NCBI GenBank assembly: GCA_902775345.1
Contig: CACYLW010000007.1
Coordinates: 124,001 to 188,000, forward strand
Length of the DNA: 64,000 bases
DNA from: an uncultured Eubacteriales bacterium
GTDB taxonomy: Bacteria > Bacillota > Clostridia > Peptostreptococcales > Anaerovoracaceae
Direction of reading: 5' to 3'
The translations under genes were made by a program, and so were the position numbers. Shown piece by piece: positions 9,327 to 17,040 of the stretch; the stretch's first letter is position 1; the number at the start of each line of letters is the position of its first letter. The notes under the pieces are model-generated. The model was not told where the DNA came from. It saw nothing but the letters and a program-made list of their open reading frames with translations, and searched no databases.

Positions 9327-9804
9327 AGAAAAAGTACAGAAAACAAATGCGATGAGACTTCTCGACTCAGCCGGCATAAACTATTCGATGGCAAGTTATG
9401 ACTATGATGAGTCCGATCTATCCGGTGTGCATGCCGCACAGGAACTTGGTGTATCTGAAGAGATTGTCTTCAAGACACTCGTTACAAGAGGCGACGGAAA
9501 TGCTATCTTCGTATTCGTCATACCCGTGGCTGAATCCCTGGATCTAAAGAAGGCCGCGAAAGCTTCAGGCAATAAGAGCATAGAGATGATCCATGTCAGG
9601 GAAATACTCGATATTACCGGATACATACGCGGAGGCTGTTCACCTATAGGTATGAAAAAGGCTTATCCTACGTTCATAGATGAGACCGCTATCCTCAGCG
9701 AAAAGATATATTTCTCAGCAGGAAAGAGGGGAGTGCAGATAATTCTTGATCCCGAAAAACTTGCGGAAGTAAGCAACGCTGAGTTTTGCGACCTGACAAA
9801 ATAG
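9319..9804 (+). CDS. ybaK: Cys-tRNA(Pro) deacylase, YbaK/EbsC family
   Basis: A 161-residue single-domain trans-editing factor that hydrolyses Cys-tRNA(Pro) and related misacylated tRNAs made by prolyl-tRNA synthetase. Typical features are the KTLVTRGD strand, the invariant-lysine region DLKKAAKASGNK, and the family signature GYIRGGCSPIGMKK near residue 100. It is the last gene of the xer-ybaK group. A second prolyl editing factor is encoded at 25898-26440. Confidence 0.92.
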   Translation: MAKEKVQKTNAMRLLDSAGINYSMASYDYDESDLSGVHAAQELGVSEEIVFKTLVTRGDGNAIFVFVIPVAESLDLKKAAKASGNKSIEMIHVREILDITGYIRGGCSPIGMKKAYPTFIDETAILSEKIYFSAGKRGVQIILDPEKLAEVSNAEFCDLTK

Positions 9805-9887
9805 AAATGATATAATCACTGAAACCATTGAATTTCAAGGCTTTTCGCGCATTGTGAATGGCCGTTTTTATTTGCAAAAATATTTTT

Positions 9888-9962
9888 CGAACTTTTGTTC
9901 GTAAAAGTATTGACAGAAATCGAACAGATGTTTATAATACAACCATACTGAACAAGCGTTCA
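9888..9962 (+). promoter_or_regulatory. SOS promoter with three LexA boxes
   Basis: Upstream of the YneA-like gene there is a consensus sigma-70 promoter: TTGACA (9910-9915), a 17-base spacer, TATAAT (9933-9938). Three Bacillus-type LexA boxes surround it: CGAACttttGTTCG (9888-9901, perfect), CGAACagatGTTTA (9921-9934, inside the spacer and touching the -10), and TGAACaagcGTTCA (9949-9962, just after the start point). Repressor bound here would cover the whole promoter, so tight SOS control is expected. Confidence 0.92.
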
Positions 9963-9997
9963 AATTGTTTTATTGATATATGAAAATGGTGGACGAA

Positions 9998-10312
9998 ATG
10001 AAAGAGAACAGAATACATCATTATAGAATAGTAAAACCGTTCAGGTTCTTCCTGTTCGTAGTTATAAGCATTATGATAATCGTCTTTGCCGGATACACTG
10101 TGATCGGCGCCGGCAATGCCGAGGCTGCTGCTGTAAGGACATATGTTCAGGTCACGATTGATGAAGGCGACAGTCTCTGGAGTATCGTAGAAAGATGTAA
10201 CAAGGATTCCAACATCGATGTACAGAGCGCCATATACGATGTGTATGAGATCAATGACATCGATGCAGCTGATATCCAGCCGGGAGATAAACTGTTCATT
10301 CCGGTATATTAA
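9998..10312 (+). CDS. yneA: YneA-like SOS cell-division inhibitor (LysM protein)
   Basis: A 104-residue protein: a basic N-terminus, one membrane segment (about residues 16-36), an AEA-type signal-peptidase site, then a short extracytoplasmic LysM domain (IDEGDSLWSIVERC to IQPGDKLFIPVY). Length and architecture match Bacillus YneA, which is made during DNA damage and delays septation. In the sequence the link is supported by the LexA boxes directly upstream. I prefer ATG 9998, preceded by GGTGGA, over ATG 9980, which has no ribosome-binding site. Unlike Bacillus it is not next to lexA and stands alone. Confidence 0.85.
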   Translation: MKENRIHHYRIVKPFRFFLFVVISIMIIVFAGYTVIGAGNAEAAAVRTYVQVTIDEGDSLWSIVERCNKDSNIDVQSAIYDVYEINDIDAADIQPGDKLFIPVY

Positions 10313-10366
10313 TTGCTAGCATCATATGTCGCTCCGACGTATGTCTAGAAGTGTGTTTTATTGACA

Positions 10367-10415
10367 GATCCGAAGTGCTGACAGCATTTGTATCCCGGCG
10401 GTCAGACTTCGGATC
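10367..10415. repeat. Long inverted repeat after yneA
   Basis: The arms GATCCGAAGT (10367-10376) and ACTTCGGATC (10406-10415) are perfectly complementary. They extend inward as CTGAC (10378-10382) with GTCAG (10401-10405), giving a stem of about 15 bp with one bulge and an 18-base loop. There is no T-run on either side, so it is not a standard terminator. It could stabilise the 3' end of the yneA transcript. Confidence 0.6.
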
Positions 10416-10843
10416 TTCAATTGCATTGAATCTCAGCACACAGCACAGAAGCTCTTTGAAAGCCTTGAAAGCAGTCATTTTTACAAGGTACTGGATATCA
10501 AAAGGGATTAAAAAAATCGCTTAAATCGAAAATAAACGCCTCAAAAAAACGGCTGTTTTTACGATTTTTAAGGCATGTGTGCAAGGCAGTTCTGCCGGTT
10601 ACAAAACTCAACAAATGAAGTTGATAATCAAAAGAAATACGGGATGCAGTATAAACATACGGGCAAGGATAAATATATAAGAAAAAAAGTACCAGTACAG
10701 GAAACAACAGGAAGGAAGGGTTCGTGAATAATCCGGAATAATAATTAAGTAATAAAAAGATATACATTTATCAGAAGGGCTCCTGAAGTATATGCAAACA
10801 CAGACAACAGCATATACGGGACTGATTCGTATCGGAAGTGTAT

Positions 10844-10877
10844 AACTATTCCGAAAATTATGATTTTAGGAATAGTT
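10844..10877. repeat. 15-bp inverted repeat downstream of the opine-type dehydrogenase
   Basis: AACTATTCCGAAAAT (10844-10858) and ATTTTAGGAATAGTT (10863-10877) pair over 15 positions with one mismatch around a 4-base loop. It lies 25 bases past the stop of the minus-strand gene at 10903 and may act as its transcript end, although no T-run follows. Confidence 0.55.
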
Positions 10878-10902
10878 GACTCAAGAGAATGGCAGTCGCC
10901 TT

Positions 10903-12141
10903 CTATTGCAGATAAAACTCTCTCAGTGTTTCTATATCACTTATACCGAAATCTGAAATGATTAGTTTATCATTAACGATAGCTATTTCATCATACCAGT
11001 CAATAAGACTGTCTATATTTGGCATATCCACTCCGGCTATATTTCCGATCTGCTGAATTACTGAAAGTCCGTATGGGAAATCCGCAGTGAAATATCTTGA
11101 ATGAAGATCCGGGATCAAAGAATTGCATTCATCTGTATTCGTACTGCTACAACATGTTTTTACTCTTTTTTCAATATTATCTCTCCAGAATGCTCTCCTT
11201 TCCATATGACGAGATATGCGTTCGCTCCAAAATCTGCGTTTGGTTCTGAAGCCTCCAAGACCTCTGCCTTTTATTGCTCCGGCGTCTGATAGTACAGATG
11301 GCGTTTTCAGACCACTTAAAGATTCATCGCTGCTTATAGCCAGAGTCATCTCTCTTAAAGAGTCCGCCTTGTAGAACATGCGTTCCGAAACTACGTATTC
11401 GAGTCCGAATCCCGGTAATGCCCTGCAGATATCCTGTATCTCATCATCACAGGCGATGAGAAGCTCAGAAGAAGCATCATCCCAGTCCTCATAGAAAAGC
11501 GGCAAAGATTCATATGTAACTCCCGGCCTGTACTCGCTGAATATAGTTTTCAGCCTTGCTGTATGCAGTATGGGATTTGAAGGAGTAAGTGTAAGTGCCA
11601 TGAACCCCGGCAGTCTTACGCATGGAATATCGAATATGCTTTCTATGAGAGCCGCACATTTTTCCGTATGCTCTGAAGGAATAGCACCTACATACAGTTC
11701 ATCTTTATATCCCGAGCAGCATACTTCCCTGCCTCTTTCCGTAAGCCTTGCTATGGCAGGCACACGATCTATACCGAAAAATATGTTTCCTCTTTCAATG
11801 CATTTACGGAAAGCAAATTCAAAGCCTCCGTTCCCAGGTACAAATCCGATTATCGTACCTGCATCTGTGTTATCGTATATCATTTCTGACAGCGGTATCA
11901 TCATGGTCGGCGGCATTGTAATAATTATTACATCGCTGTCCTTGAATGCCCTGCGGGGATCGTTGGTAGCCAGGCATATGCTTCCTTTATGTATAATGTT
12001 TCCCGCTTTATCAACTATTGATAAATTGTCGGAGAACAGTCCCGGATTTGATGTGAATATGGTAACGTCATGTCCCTTTTCTGCAATGTGAACTGCAAAC
12101 TGCGTCCCTATATTCCCTCCTCCTGCAACAGTGATCTTCAT
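10903..12141 (-). CDS. NAD/NADP-dependent octopine/nopaline (opine) dehydrogenase family protein
   Basis: 412 residues. The N-terminal Rossmann fold has the dinucleotide motif GGGNIGT at residues 7-13 and the second-strand region VIIITMPP. The C-terminal half is the helical octopine dehydrogenase domain, with the conserved SNPILHTARL, whose histidine is the expected catalytic base of opine dehydrogenases. Family members reductively condense an amino acid with a 2-oxoacid, or run the reverse oxidation; the substrates cannot be predicted. The gene is solitary, preceded by GAGG at a good distance. Its codon use is less biased than that of the LVIVD cluster nearby. Horizontal origin is possible but unproven. 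Confidence 0.8.
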   Translation of the reverse strand: MKITVAGGGNIGTQFAVHIAEKGHDVTIFTSNPGLFSDNLSIVDKAGNIIHKGSICLATNDPRRAFKDSDVIIITMPPTMMIPLSEMIYDNTDAGTIIGFVPGNGGFEFAFRKCIERGNIFFGIDRVPAIARLTERGREVCCSGYKDELYVGAIPSEHTEKCAALIESIFDIPCVRLPGFMALTLTPSNPILHTARLKTIFSEYRPGVTYESLPLFYEDWDDASSELLIACDDEIQDICRALPGFGLEYVVSERMFYKADSLREMTLAISSDESLSGLKTPSVLSDAGAIKGRGLGGFRTKRRFWSERISRHMERRAFWRDNIEKRVKTCCSSTNTDECNSLIPDLHSRYFTADFPYGLSVIQQIGNIAGVDMPNIDSLIDWYDEIAIVNDKLIISDFGISDIETLREFYLQ

Positions 12142-12201
12142 AATTTAACCTCGTTTCCTGATAAAGGATCGTAATAAACCGCATATTCAAATTTCAGATA
12201 T

Positions 12202-12227
12202 AAAAAAAACAAGGTCACATGACCTTG
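12202..12227 (-). terminator. Rho-independent terminator after the 3D-domain gene
   Basis: An 8-bp perfect stem (CAAGGTCA / TGACCTTG, 12210-12227) is followed on the minus strand by eight T residues (12202-12209). It ends the 13373-12313 transcript before the opine-type dehydrogenase start at 12141. Confidence 0.85.
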
Positions 12228-12312
12228 CTTATCTCTAATTGTTAACCTTAATTTACCATATAAACAAATTCACTTCAGTTGTTAACCCATTTGTTTGAAA
12301 AAAATACACACA

Positions 12313-12879
12313 TCACCACGCTGTAGCTATATCGATCTGGGTAGGATTTCTTTTTGCGAATGTGCCTGTATCACATACTATGCCCATTCCCAGCGACGTC
12401 TGAACAAGTGAGCCTCTCGGCCGTATATTCAGATTTGCTGCTATCATGACATAATTGCCGAACATCTTTACGCCGTCATCTCTGACCCAGTATTCGTAAT
12501 CATAACCCATACCACGCATGATGCTCACTACGCCGCTCATATTCAGATTGTAATAGGTTTCTTTTCCTGACGGTCCCTGTATGGTTCCCCTTCCCTTTGA
12601 AAGAACGGGACCTCTCCAGATATGTTCTTCGAAATAATCGATGCAGCTCTCAGCAAAACCGCGGACATCCTTTGTAAAGAAATCTGTAGTGTATTCGATG
12701 AATGTAGATGTTAACGACTTCAGTGATGTCAGCCTGAAAAGATCCGCTTTGATCCCGGTTTCATGTATTCCGTAAATACCCAGAACGAGATTGGCATTTG
12801 CTTCAAGCATGATAACAATGAGTACGATAAGCACTATATTCTTCTTATTATGTTTTCTTTTGGCTTTCTGACCGTTCAT
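12313..12879 (-). CDS. Membrane-anchored 3D-domain protein
   Basis: 188 residues: a lysine-rich cytoplasmic start, one membrane segment (about residues 14-34), an extracytoplasmic linker, and a C-terminal domain that I read as a 3D (Asp-Asp-Asp) barrel. The conserved aspartates are in the pattern GIVCDTGTF...QIDIATAW, preceded by the typical VMIAANLNIRPRGSLV. 3D domains occur in lytic transglycosylase-like (MltA/Rpf-associated) and other cell-wall proteins, so a peptidoglycan-related surface role is likely. The gene starts in a 4-base overlap with the upstream DUF1097 gene and ends at a terminator. Confidence 0.65.
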   Translation of the reverse strand: MNGQKAKRKHNKKNIVLIVLIVIMLEANANLVLGIYGIHETGIKADLFRLTSLKSLTSTFIEYTTDFFTKDVRGFAESCIDYFEEHIWRGPVLSKGRGTIQGPSGKETYYNLNMSGVVSIMRGMGYDYEYWVRDDGVKMFGNYVMIAANLNIRPRGSLVQTSLGMGIVCDTGTFAKRNPTQIDIATAW

Positions 12880-13373
12880 TTATTCAGTAATCTGTGTACC
12901 TTATCAAGCAGAGCTCCTACATAATATACACCGACCAGCATGGCAACAGCGATCTGTACAGTAAGGTTCATGACCGGAGTCGATGTATCAAGATTCATTG
13001 CCAGCATTCCTATCGCCCATCCGGTCAGCCATGAAGGCATGTGGATGATATCCTTGAATTTAGCGGATATAACAACAAGGATGAATCCGAATACGGCAAG
13101 CGTCAAAAAGAGTGTTACATCAGGATTTATAGGCGTATGAGCCATGATCTGAAATGCTATCAGAGCCCATATGTCCCCTGCCAGGTATCCAAGGGCGATC
13201 TTGTGCGCATCTTCAAATTTATTGCCGTTAGTTCCGTAGATCCCTGCGCATATGAGAGCTACAGGTCCTACCGAATTGCCCAGATAAGGGCTTATCACAG
13301 CCCATGCAGGCGGCATTACTGCTATTAGCAGAGCTAAAGTAATTATTTCTTTTCTGTTCATCTGTATTTTCAC
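12876..13373 (-). CDS. DUF1097 family membrane protein
   Basis: 165 residues that are almost entirely hydrophobic, with about five transmembrane segments separated by short loops. It resembles the DUF1097 (YcdZ) family, whose function is unknown. It is first in a two-gene transcript with the 3D-domain protein (overlap ATGA), which hints that the two act together at the membrane. No catalytic residues are evident. Confidence 0.7.
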   Translation of the reverse strand: MKIQMNRKEIITLALLIAVMPPAWAVISPYLGNSVGPVALICAGIYGTNGNKFEDAHKIALGYLAGDIWALIAFQIMAHTPINPDVTLFLTLAVFGFILVVISAKFKDIIHMPSWLTGWAIGMLAMNLDTSTPVMNLTVQIAVAMLVGVYYVGALLDKVHRLLNK

Positions 13374-13485
13374 TTCACATTCAGTCTGATAAGTGATATT
13401 TGACTGTAAAATATTATCGTTACCACACTTATGCTACAAAATTATTATACTACATCAGTCAAATTCGTTAAAAATTCAGCAAAAG

Positions 13486-13516
13486 ACACAGCCTGTTGTT
13501 GAAAGACAGGCTGTGT
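13486..13516. terminator. 11-bp hairpin downstream of the LVIVD gene
   Basis: ACACAGCCTGT (13486-13496) pairs perfectly with ACAGGCTGTGT (13506-13516) across a 9-base loop. It lies 27 bases past the minus-strand stop at 13544. On that strand it is followed by CTTTTG and, after a short gap, a longer T-run, so it most likely ends the LVIVD operon. Confidence 0.7.
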
Positions 13517-13543
13517 ATCTTTTGTTTTCAGCTTATAAATGCA

Positions 13544-14935
13544 TTAGTCCTCGTATGTTTTACGAAGAATGTAGAATCCGTCACTGTTTGCATCGATGAT
13601 GATATTTCCTCTGTCGTCTACTACGACGTCTTCGGTCATTGCCATCATAGGACCAGGGAACGGGAAGAACTTCTTCTTTGGATTCGGAGGTATGAAATAT
13701 GCCTTTTCCTTGATGTAGTAAGGATCTGATACATCATACACTCTGAGTCCTGCAGCGAAGTAGCAGTCATAAACAACGTCTGTTCTCTGTTCAAGCCATG
13801 GCTTGCCATCCATAGGCTCATGCAGGTTGTGAGGTCCGAACGGTCCTCCCTTTGACCCCTCTGCCAGCATGTAGACGTTGAAATTAGGTGCCGGGAAGTC
13901 TTCCGGTACTTCAGGATACGGGAATGTTGCGATCATGACAGGATGAGTAGGATCACTTACATCTACCATTATGATCTGGTTTACGGCCTGCGCTTCTCTG
14001 ACCATGCCGTCCTTTATGAATCCGAATCTCTCTCCTTCGTTAGTTACTACGCAGAGATCCCTTCCCTTCAGCGGCAATGCAGTATGAGTTCTTGCTCCTG
14101 CAAGTCTTGACGAAAATGCAGGCATGAATCTCAGCTGTCCCAATGCCTTAGGTCTGGTAAAGTCAGATACGTCAAGTACGTACAGTCCGTCTCCGCCGTA
14201 TCCGAGGTATGCCTTGTCGCCCATTACGAACGGAGGGCCGTGCATCCATCCTTTGTCCATGAAGTCAGGATTATGAGGTGCAGAATGGTCTACCTCCCTG
14301 CCCGGTACTCCGTAAATGTACTGATGAGGCGCCCACCAGCGGCCTACTTCCGTGATGTTTGACGGATCAGAGATGTCTACTATCCTGTAGATCATGCCTT
14401 CATGCTCGTCTGCCTCTGCTGACAGATGAACATAAGGACCGCCGTTGTACATGAATCTGTGGACACCCATCGAGTAAGGAACTCCGCAGTCCCAGTATCC
14501 CAGGAACTTAGGATTTTCAGGGTCTTCCTTCAGGTCGTATACCATTATGCCCTGGAGGCTCTTCATTTTTGCACGGTCGCCTACGAGAACTCCCGGGCCG
14601 CTTCCTGATGTGAGGGCGAATACAAGCTTGTCTTCAGCGATCTGTACTTTAGGGATCGATGTAGTAGGATACTCCTCGATATCGAACGGACGCCACTTCT
14701 TGATGAACACAGGATCTCTCGGGTCGGTGACATCGCTTATCATGATGCCCACTCCCTCAGGTCCTGCAGCAAAAGCAGCTCCGTAAAGCAGGTATCTGCC
14801 TGCCTCGGTCCTGTACAGAGCCATCTGGAACATTCCTGCCTTACCGTCGAGATCGCAGTAGCCAAGGACTTCCAGATTCTTTATGTAGCCGTCATTCCCC
14901 TCGCCTTTTGAGTAGAAATATTTGCCTTCTGACAT
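13544..14935 (-). CDS. LVIVD repeat beta-propeller protein
   Basis: 463 residues with repeated blades carrying the LVIVD-type signature (IMISDVTDPRDPVFI, IMVYDLKEDPENP, YRIVDISDPSNI, LYVLDVSDFTRP, IIMVDVSDPTHP, LRVYDVSDPYYI), which predicts a beta-propeller of about six or seven blades. There is no signal peptide, so it is probably cytoplasmic. The family has no established function; related genes often accompany oxidoreductases. A strong AAAGGAG ribosome-binding site precedes the start, 25 bases after the EthD-like gene. Codon use is strongly biased, like the highly expressed genes in this window, so the product may be abundant. Confidence 0.75.
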   Translation of the reverse strand: MSEGKYFYSKGEGNDGYIKNLEVLGYCDLDGKAGMFQMALYRTEAGRYLLYGAAFAAGPEGVGIMISDVTDPRDPVFIKKWRPFDIEEYPTTSIPKVQIAEDKLVFALTSGSGPGVLVGDRAKMKSLQGIMVYDLKEDPENPKFLGYWDCGVPYSMGVHRFMYNGGPYVHLSAEADEHEGMIYRIVDISDPSNITEVGRWWAPHQYIYGVPGREVDHSAPHNPDFMDKGWMHGPPFVMGDKAYLGYGGDGLYVLDVSDFTRPKALGQLRFMPAFSSRLAGARTHTALPLKGRDLCVVTNEGERFGFIKDGMVREAQAVNQIIMVDVSDPTHPVMIATFPYPEVPEDFPAPNFNVYMLAEGSKGGPFGPHNLHEPMDGKPWLEQRTDVVYDCYFAAGLRVYDVSDPYYIKEKAYFIPPNPKKKFFPFPGPMMAMTEDVVVDDRGNIIIDANSDGFYILRKTYED

Positions 14936-14960
14936 GAGTTTTCTCCTTTATTAGGTAAAA

Positions 14961-15836
14961 TTACCTCATAGTGATATATCCGCGGTACTGGGTCAGATTA
15001 TCGCTTCTTGCGTAATCTGACAGGAAGATTCCGCTGATGCCGTATGACTTCTTGAGATACGGGAAGTCATCTGTCTCTGCCCATGCAGGCTTAGCGCACT
15101 TCTCCGCTGCTACGGCTGCTGCATCACACCATGCAGTCTGGCACTCGAACCACATTTCTACGATACGGTCGAAATCACAGCCGTTAACTTCCTTCTTGAT
15201 CTTGCTGGATACACAGCGTGTGCATCCGTCATGTGATGTCCATGCAGGGATGAACTCTTCCTTGAGCCACTTGTCTCCTTCCTCAGCGCTTACGCCTTCC
15301 GGATACTTGACCATGAACATCCATCTGTAGTTAGGACCGTCCTCAACAGTACGGCCTTCGCCCTTGAAGTCTTCTTCCCACCATACAGGTACGAAAGCAA
15401 AGATGAAAGGAACTGTTCCTGCAGCCTCATCGCCCTTTGTCGAACGGGCGTCATCGCCTTCGATATTGACTTCCTGAGACTTGTCGATTCCATGGGAGTG
15501 TCCCATGTCAGGAATGTTGTTCTGCCATACGAGAACATCTGTCGGGAAGTACTCGGTAAGGATCTTGTGGTGGTCCTTAGCGAAACCTATATCATTAGGA
15601 TTTGCGAGCCAGTAGTGCTCTGTCATCTGCATTCTTACTGTTCCGAATCTTGCTCCGCCCGGAGGTGTAGGGAGTGCAGGATAGAAAGCGTATTTACTTA
15701 CATATGGTCCGAACTGCGAGATGCTGTCCGGAACATGATATCTGTACAGCCAGTTCTCGAGTTTGATCCTGTAGTCCTCATGAGCAAGGTCTACCAGGAT
15801 GATGCTTCTTACCGGATAGAATTCAGGTCTGTTCAT
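14961..15836 (-). CDS. Tandem EthD-like (dimeric alpha/beta barrel) protein, function unknown
   Basis: 291 residues. The first half (residues 1-90) reads like an EthD/ferredoxin-like repeat: SIILVDLAHEDYR, then WLYRYHVPDSISQFGPYV and RMQMTEHYWL. A second similar unit appears near residues 170-255 (YRWMFMVKYPEGVSAEEG to FDRIVEMWFECQ). Such folds bind small, often aromatic or ether-type, substrates without a cofactor or act as accessory subunits. The protein has no signal peptide and a good AAAGGAG site. It lies between the flavoprotein and the LVIVD protein. The assignment rests on weak pattern similarity. Confidence 0.5.
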   Translation of the reverse strand: MNRPEFYPVRSIILVDLAHEDYRIKLENWLYRYHVPDSISQFGPYVSKYAFYPALPTPPGGARFGTVRMQMTEHYWLANPNDIGFAKDHHKILTEYFPTDVLVWQNNIPDMGHSHGIDKSQEVNIEGDDARSTKGDEAAGTVPFIFAFVPVWWEEDFKGEGRTVEDGPNYRWMFMVKYPEGVSAEEGDKWLKEEFIPAWTSHDGCTRCVSSKIKKEVNGCDFDRIVEMWFECQTAWCDAAAVAAEKCAKPAWAETDDFPYLKKSYGISGIFLSDYARSDNLTQYRGYITMR

Positions 15837-15873
15837 TTTGTTCTCCTTTCAGATGAAAGCCTTATATTCAACA

Positions 15874-15901
15874 GGCAGGGTCACCCGAAAGTTCCCCTGC
15901 C
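15874..15901. repeat. Intercistronic hairpin in the LVIVD operon
   Basis: GGCAGGG and CCCTGCC form a 7-bp GC-rich stem in the 88-base gap between the flavoprotein and EthD-like genes. There is no T-run, so partial termination or differential mRNA stability is more likely than a full stop. Confidence 0.5.
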
Positions 15902-15924
15902 CATTAAAGTGTCATTATTCTATA

Positions 15925-16902
15925 TTATTTGGATTTCGAAGGGGATGGTGTAGGAGCGATTACGTTTGTATAGTGCTCCTTGCGTGCCTTGAACTCAGGA
16001 TCCTTGAAGAGGTTCATGAGTCTGCCCTCATTCTGGAAGATATCCTGACCGTGAGCAGCCTTGCCGGAAAGAATATCATGAGCATGCCACTCTGTTTCCG
16101 GGTCAAACTTAAATACCATTGCACCGTCTTCAACTACGAGCTCGCCGCGGAGTCCGCAAAGTTCACACTCAGCTGTTGTTGTTCCCGGGAAGATATAGAA
16201 TGCATTGCCATGGCAGTGTGGGCATGCACCCTTCTTGCCCTTCCAGAGGTCAACATTCTCTGAACCAGGGATCATCAGGTGGTTGTCGATGATGTACTGA
16301 GCTGCCTCAACAAGGTTGCGGGCCATCTCTTTTGTTCTCTCGATCTTGTCATCCTGCATGATGACGTCCTTGCACCATGAGAAGTAATCATTGTCGATCA
16401 CCTTCCAGCCAGGGCTCATGGCGAGCATTGCATGGTCAGTCTCCGTTCTGACTGCCCAGTCAGAGCCTCCGATAGCGAGGAACGAGATTGCTTTCTGCAT
16501 GAAATATCTTTCGTTCAGAGGCTCCTTGCCCTGCTCTTTCAGTTTCTCATTGAGGCCAAGAAGCATGCCTGTATCATGTCCAGGACCCATTCTGTCGCAG
16601 CAGATGTGGAAGAGTCCGGATCCGCCGGATTCATAGATAGGATCTACGATGAATACGCCGTCTGCCTCTACCATTTTCTCGTAGAGAGCTGAAAAGTCGT
16701 CTTTTCTTGTGCAGATCATTCCTTTGCCCATTACGAGACCTCTTGAGCATGCCACACAGCCTGTGCATGTCTGGAGATCCCAGTCAAATGCATGGATGAA
16801 TTCGATATCAGCGCCCAGTTTCTGGCACTCTTCAAGTGCGAGTCTGCACATTGTATCATTGTTGCCGTTCTTTGTTCCGAAAGAAATTCCCAGAATCTTC
16901 AT
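15925..16902 (-). CDS. Flavodoxin-fold NAD(P)H-dependent reductase with C-terminal zinc ribbon
   Basis: 325 residues. The N-terminal 200 form an NADPH-dependent FMN reductase/flavodoxin-like domain (ILGISFGTKNGNND phosphate loop, FIVDPIYESGG). It carries a cysteine cluster TCTGCVACSRG...MIC that, by analogy with iron-sulfur flavoproteins, could hold a cluster. After about residue 225 comes a CPHCHG...CELCG zinc-ribbon-like element, then about 70 residues of unknown fold. It should be a cytoplasmic electron-transfer enzyme. It has its own extended -10 promoter upstream and is the second gene of the LysR-linked cluster. Codon bias suggests high expression. Confidence 0.75.
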   Translation of the reverse strand: MKILGISFGTKNGNNDTMCRLALEECQKLGADIEFIHAFDWDLQTCTGCVACSRGLVMGKGMICTRKDDFSALYEKMVEADGVFIVDPIYESGGSGLFHICCDRMGPGHDTGMLLGLNEKLKEQGKEPLNERYFMQKAISFLAIGGSDWAVRTETDHAMLAMSPGWKVIDNDYFSWCKDVIMQDDKIERTKEMARNLVEAAQYIIDNHLMIPGSENVDLWKGKKGACPHCHGNAFYIFPGTTTAECELCGLRGELVVEDGAMVFKFDPETEWHAHDILSGKAAHGQDIFQNEGRLMNLFKDPEFKARKEHYTNVIAPTPSPSKSK

Positions 16903-16992
16903 ATTGTTTTCCCTCCTGCAATATGTGTTCTACATTTAAGTTTAATGTGTTTTGATAAGTGCGGTTAACAATAACTTACTTTATCCTTTTTG

Positions 16993-17018
16993 ATTATAGC
17001 AAGCAGCATATGTTGCTG
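16993..17018 (-). promoter_or_regulatory. Extended -10 promoter with imperfect palindrome
   Basis: On the minus strand TGCTATAAT (16993-17001) is a perfect extended -10 without a clear -35. Directly upstream lies the near-palindrome AGCAACATATGCTGCT (17003-17018), in operator position. It would drive the flavoprotein gene starting at 16902. Confidence 0.6.
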
Positions 17019-17040
17019 TTTAAAGGTTTTGTGATTTTTA

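Larger units (their letters stand above)
10313..10902. other. 590-base gene-free stretch with two long hairpins
   Basis: I see no convincing gene here. AT-rich open frames on the minus strand (for example 10498-10767) are low-complexity and lack ribosome-binding sites. The stretch holds two long inverted repeats, listed separately, and several A/T runs. It separates the + operon group from the - strand opine-type dehydrogenase. A small RNA is possible but not supported by a clear promoter-terminator pair. Confidence 0.5.

Noticed and set aside
10498..10767. Minus-strand open frame of 89 codons rich in Phe, Leu and Tyr
   Set aside because: It arises from AT-rich intergenic DNA, lacks a ribosome-binding site, and shows no domain.
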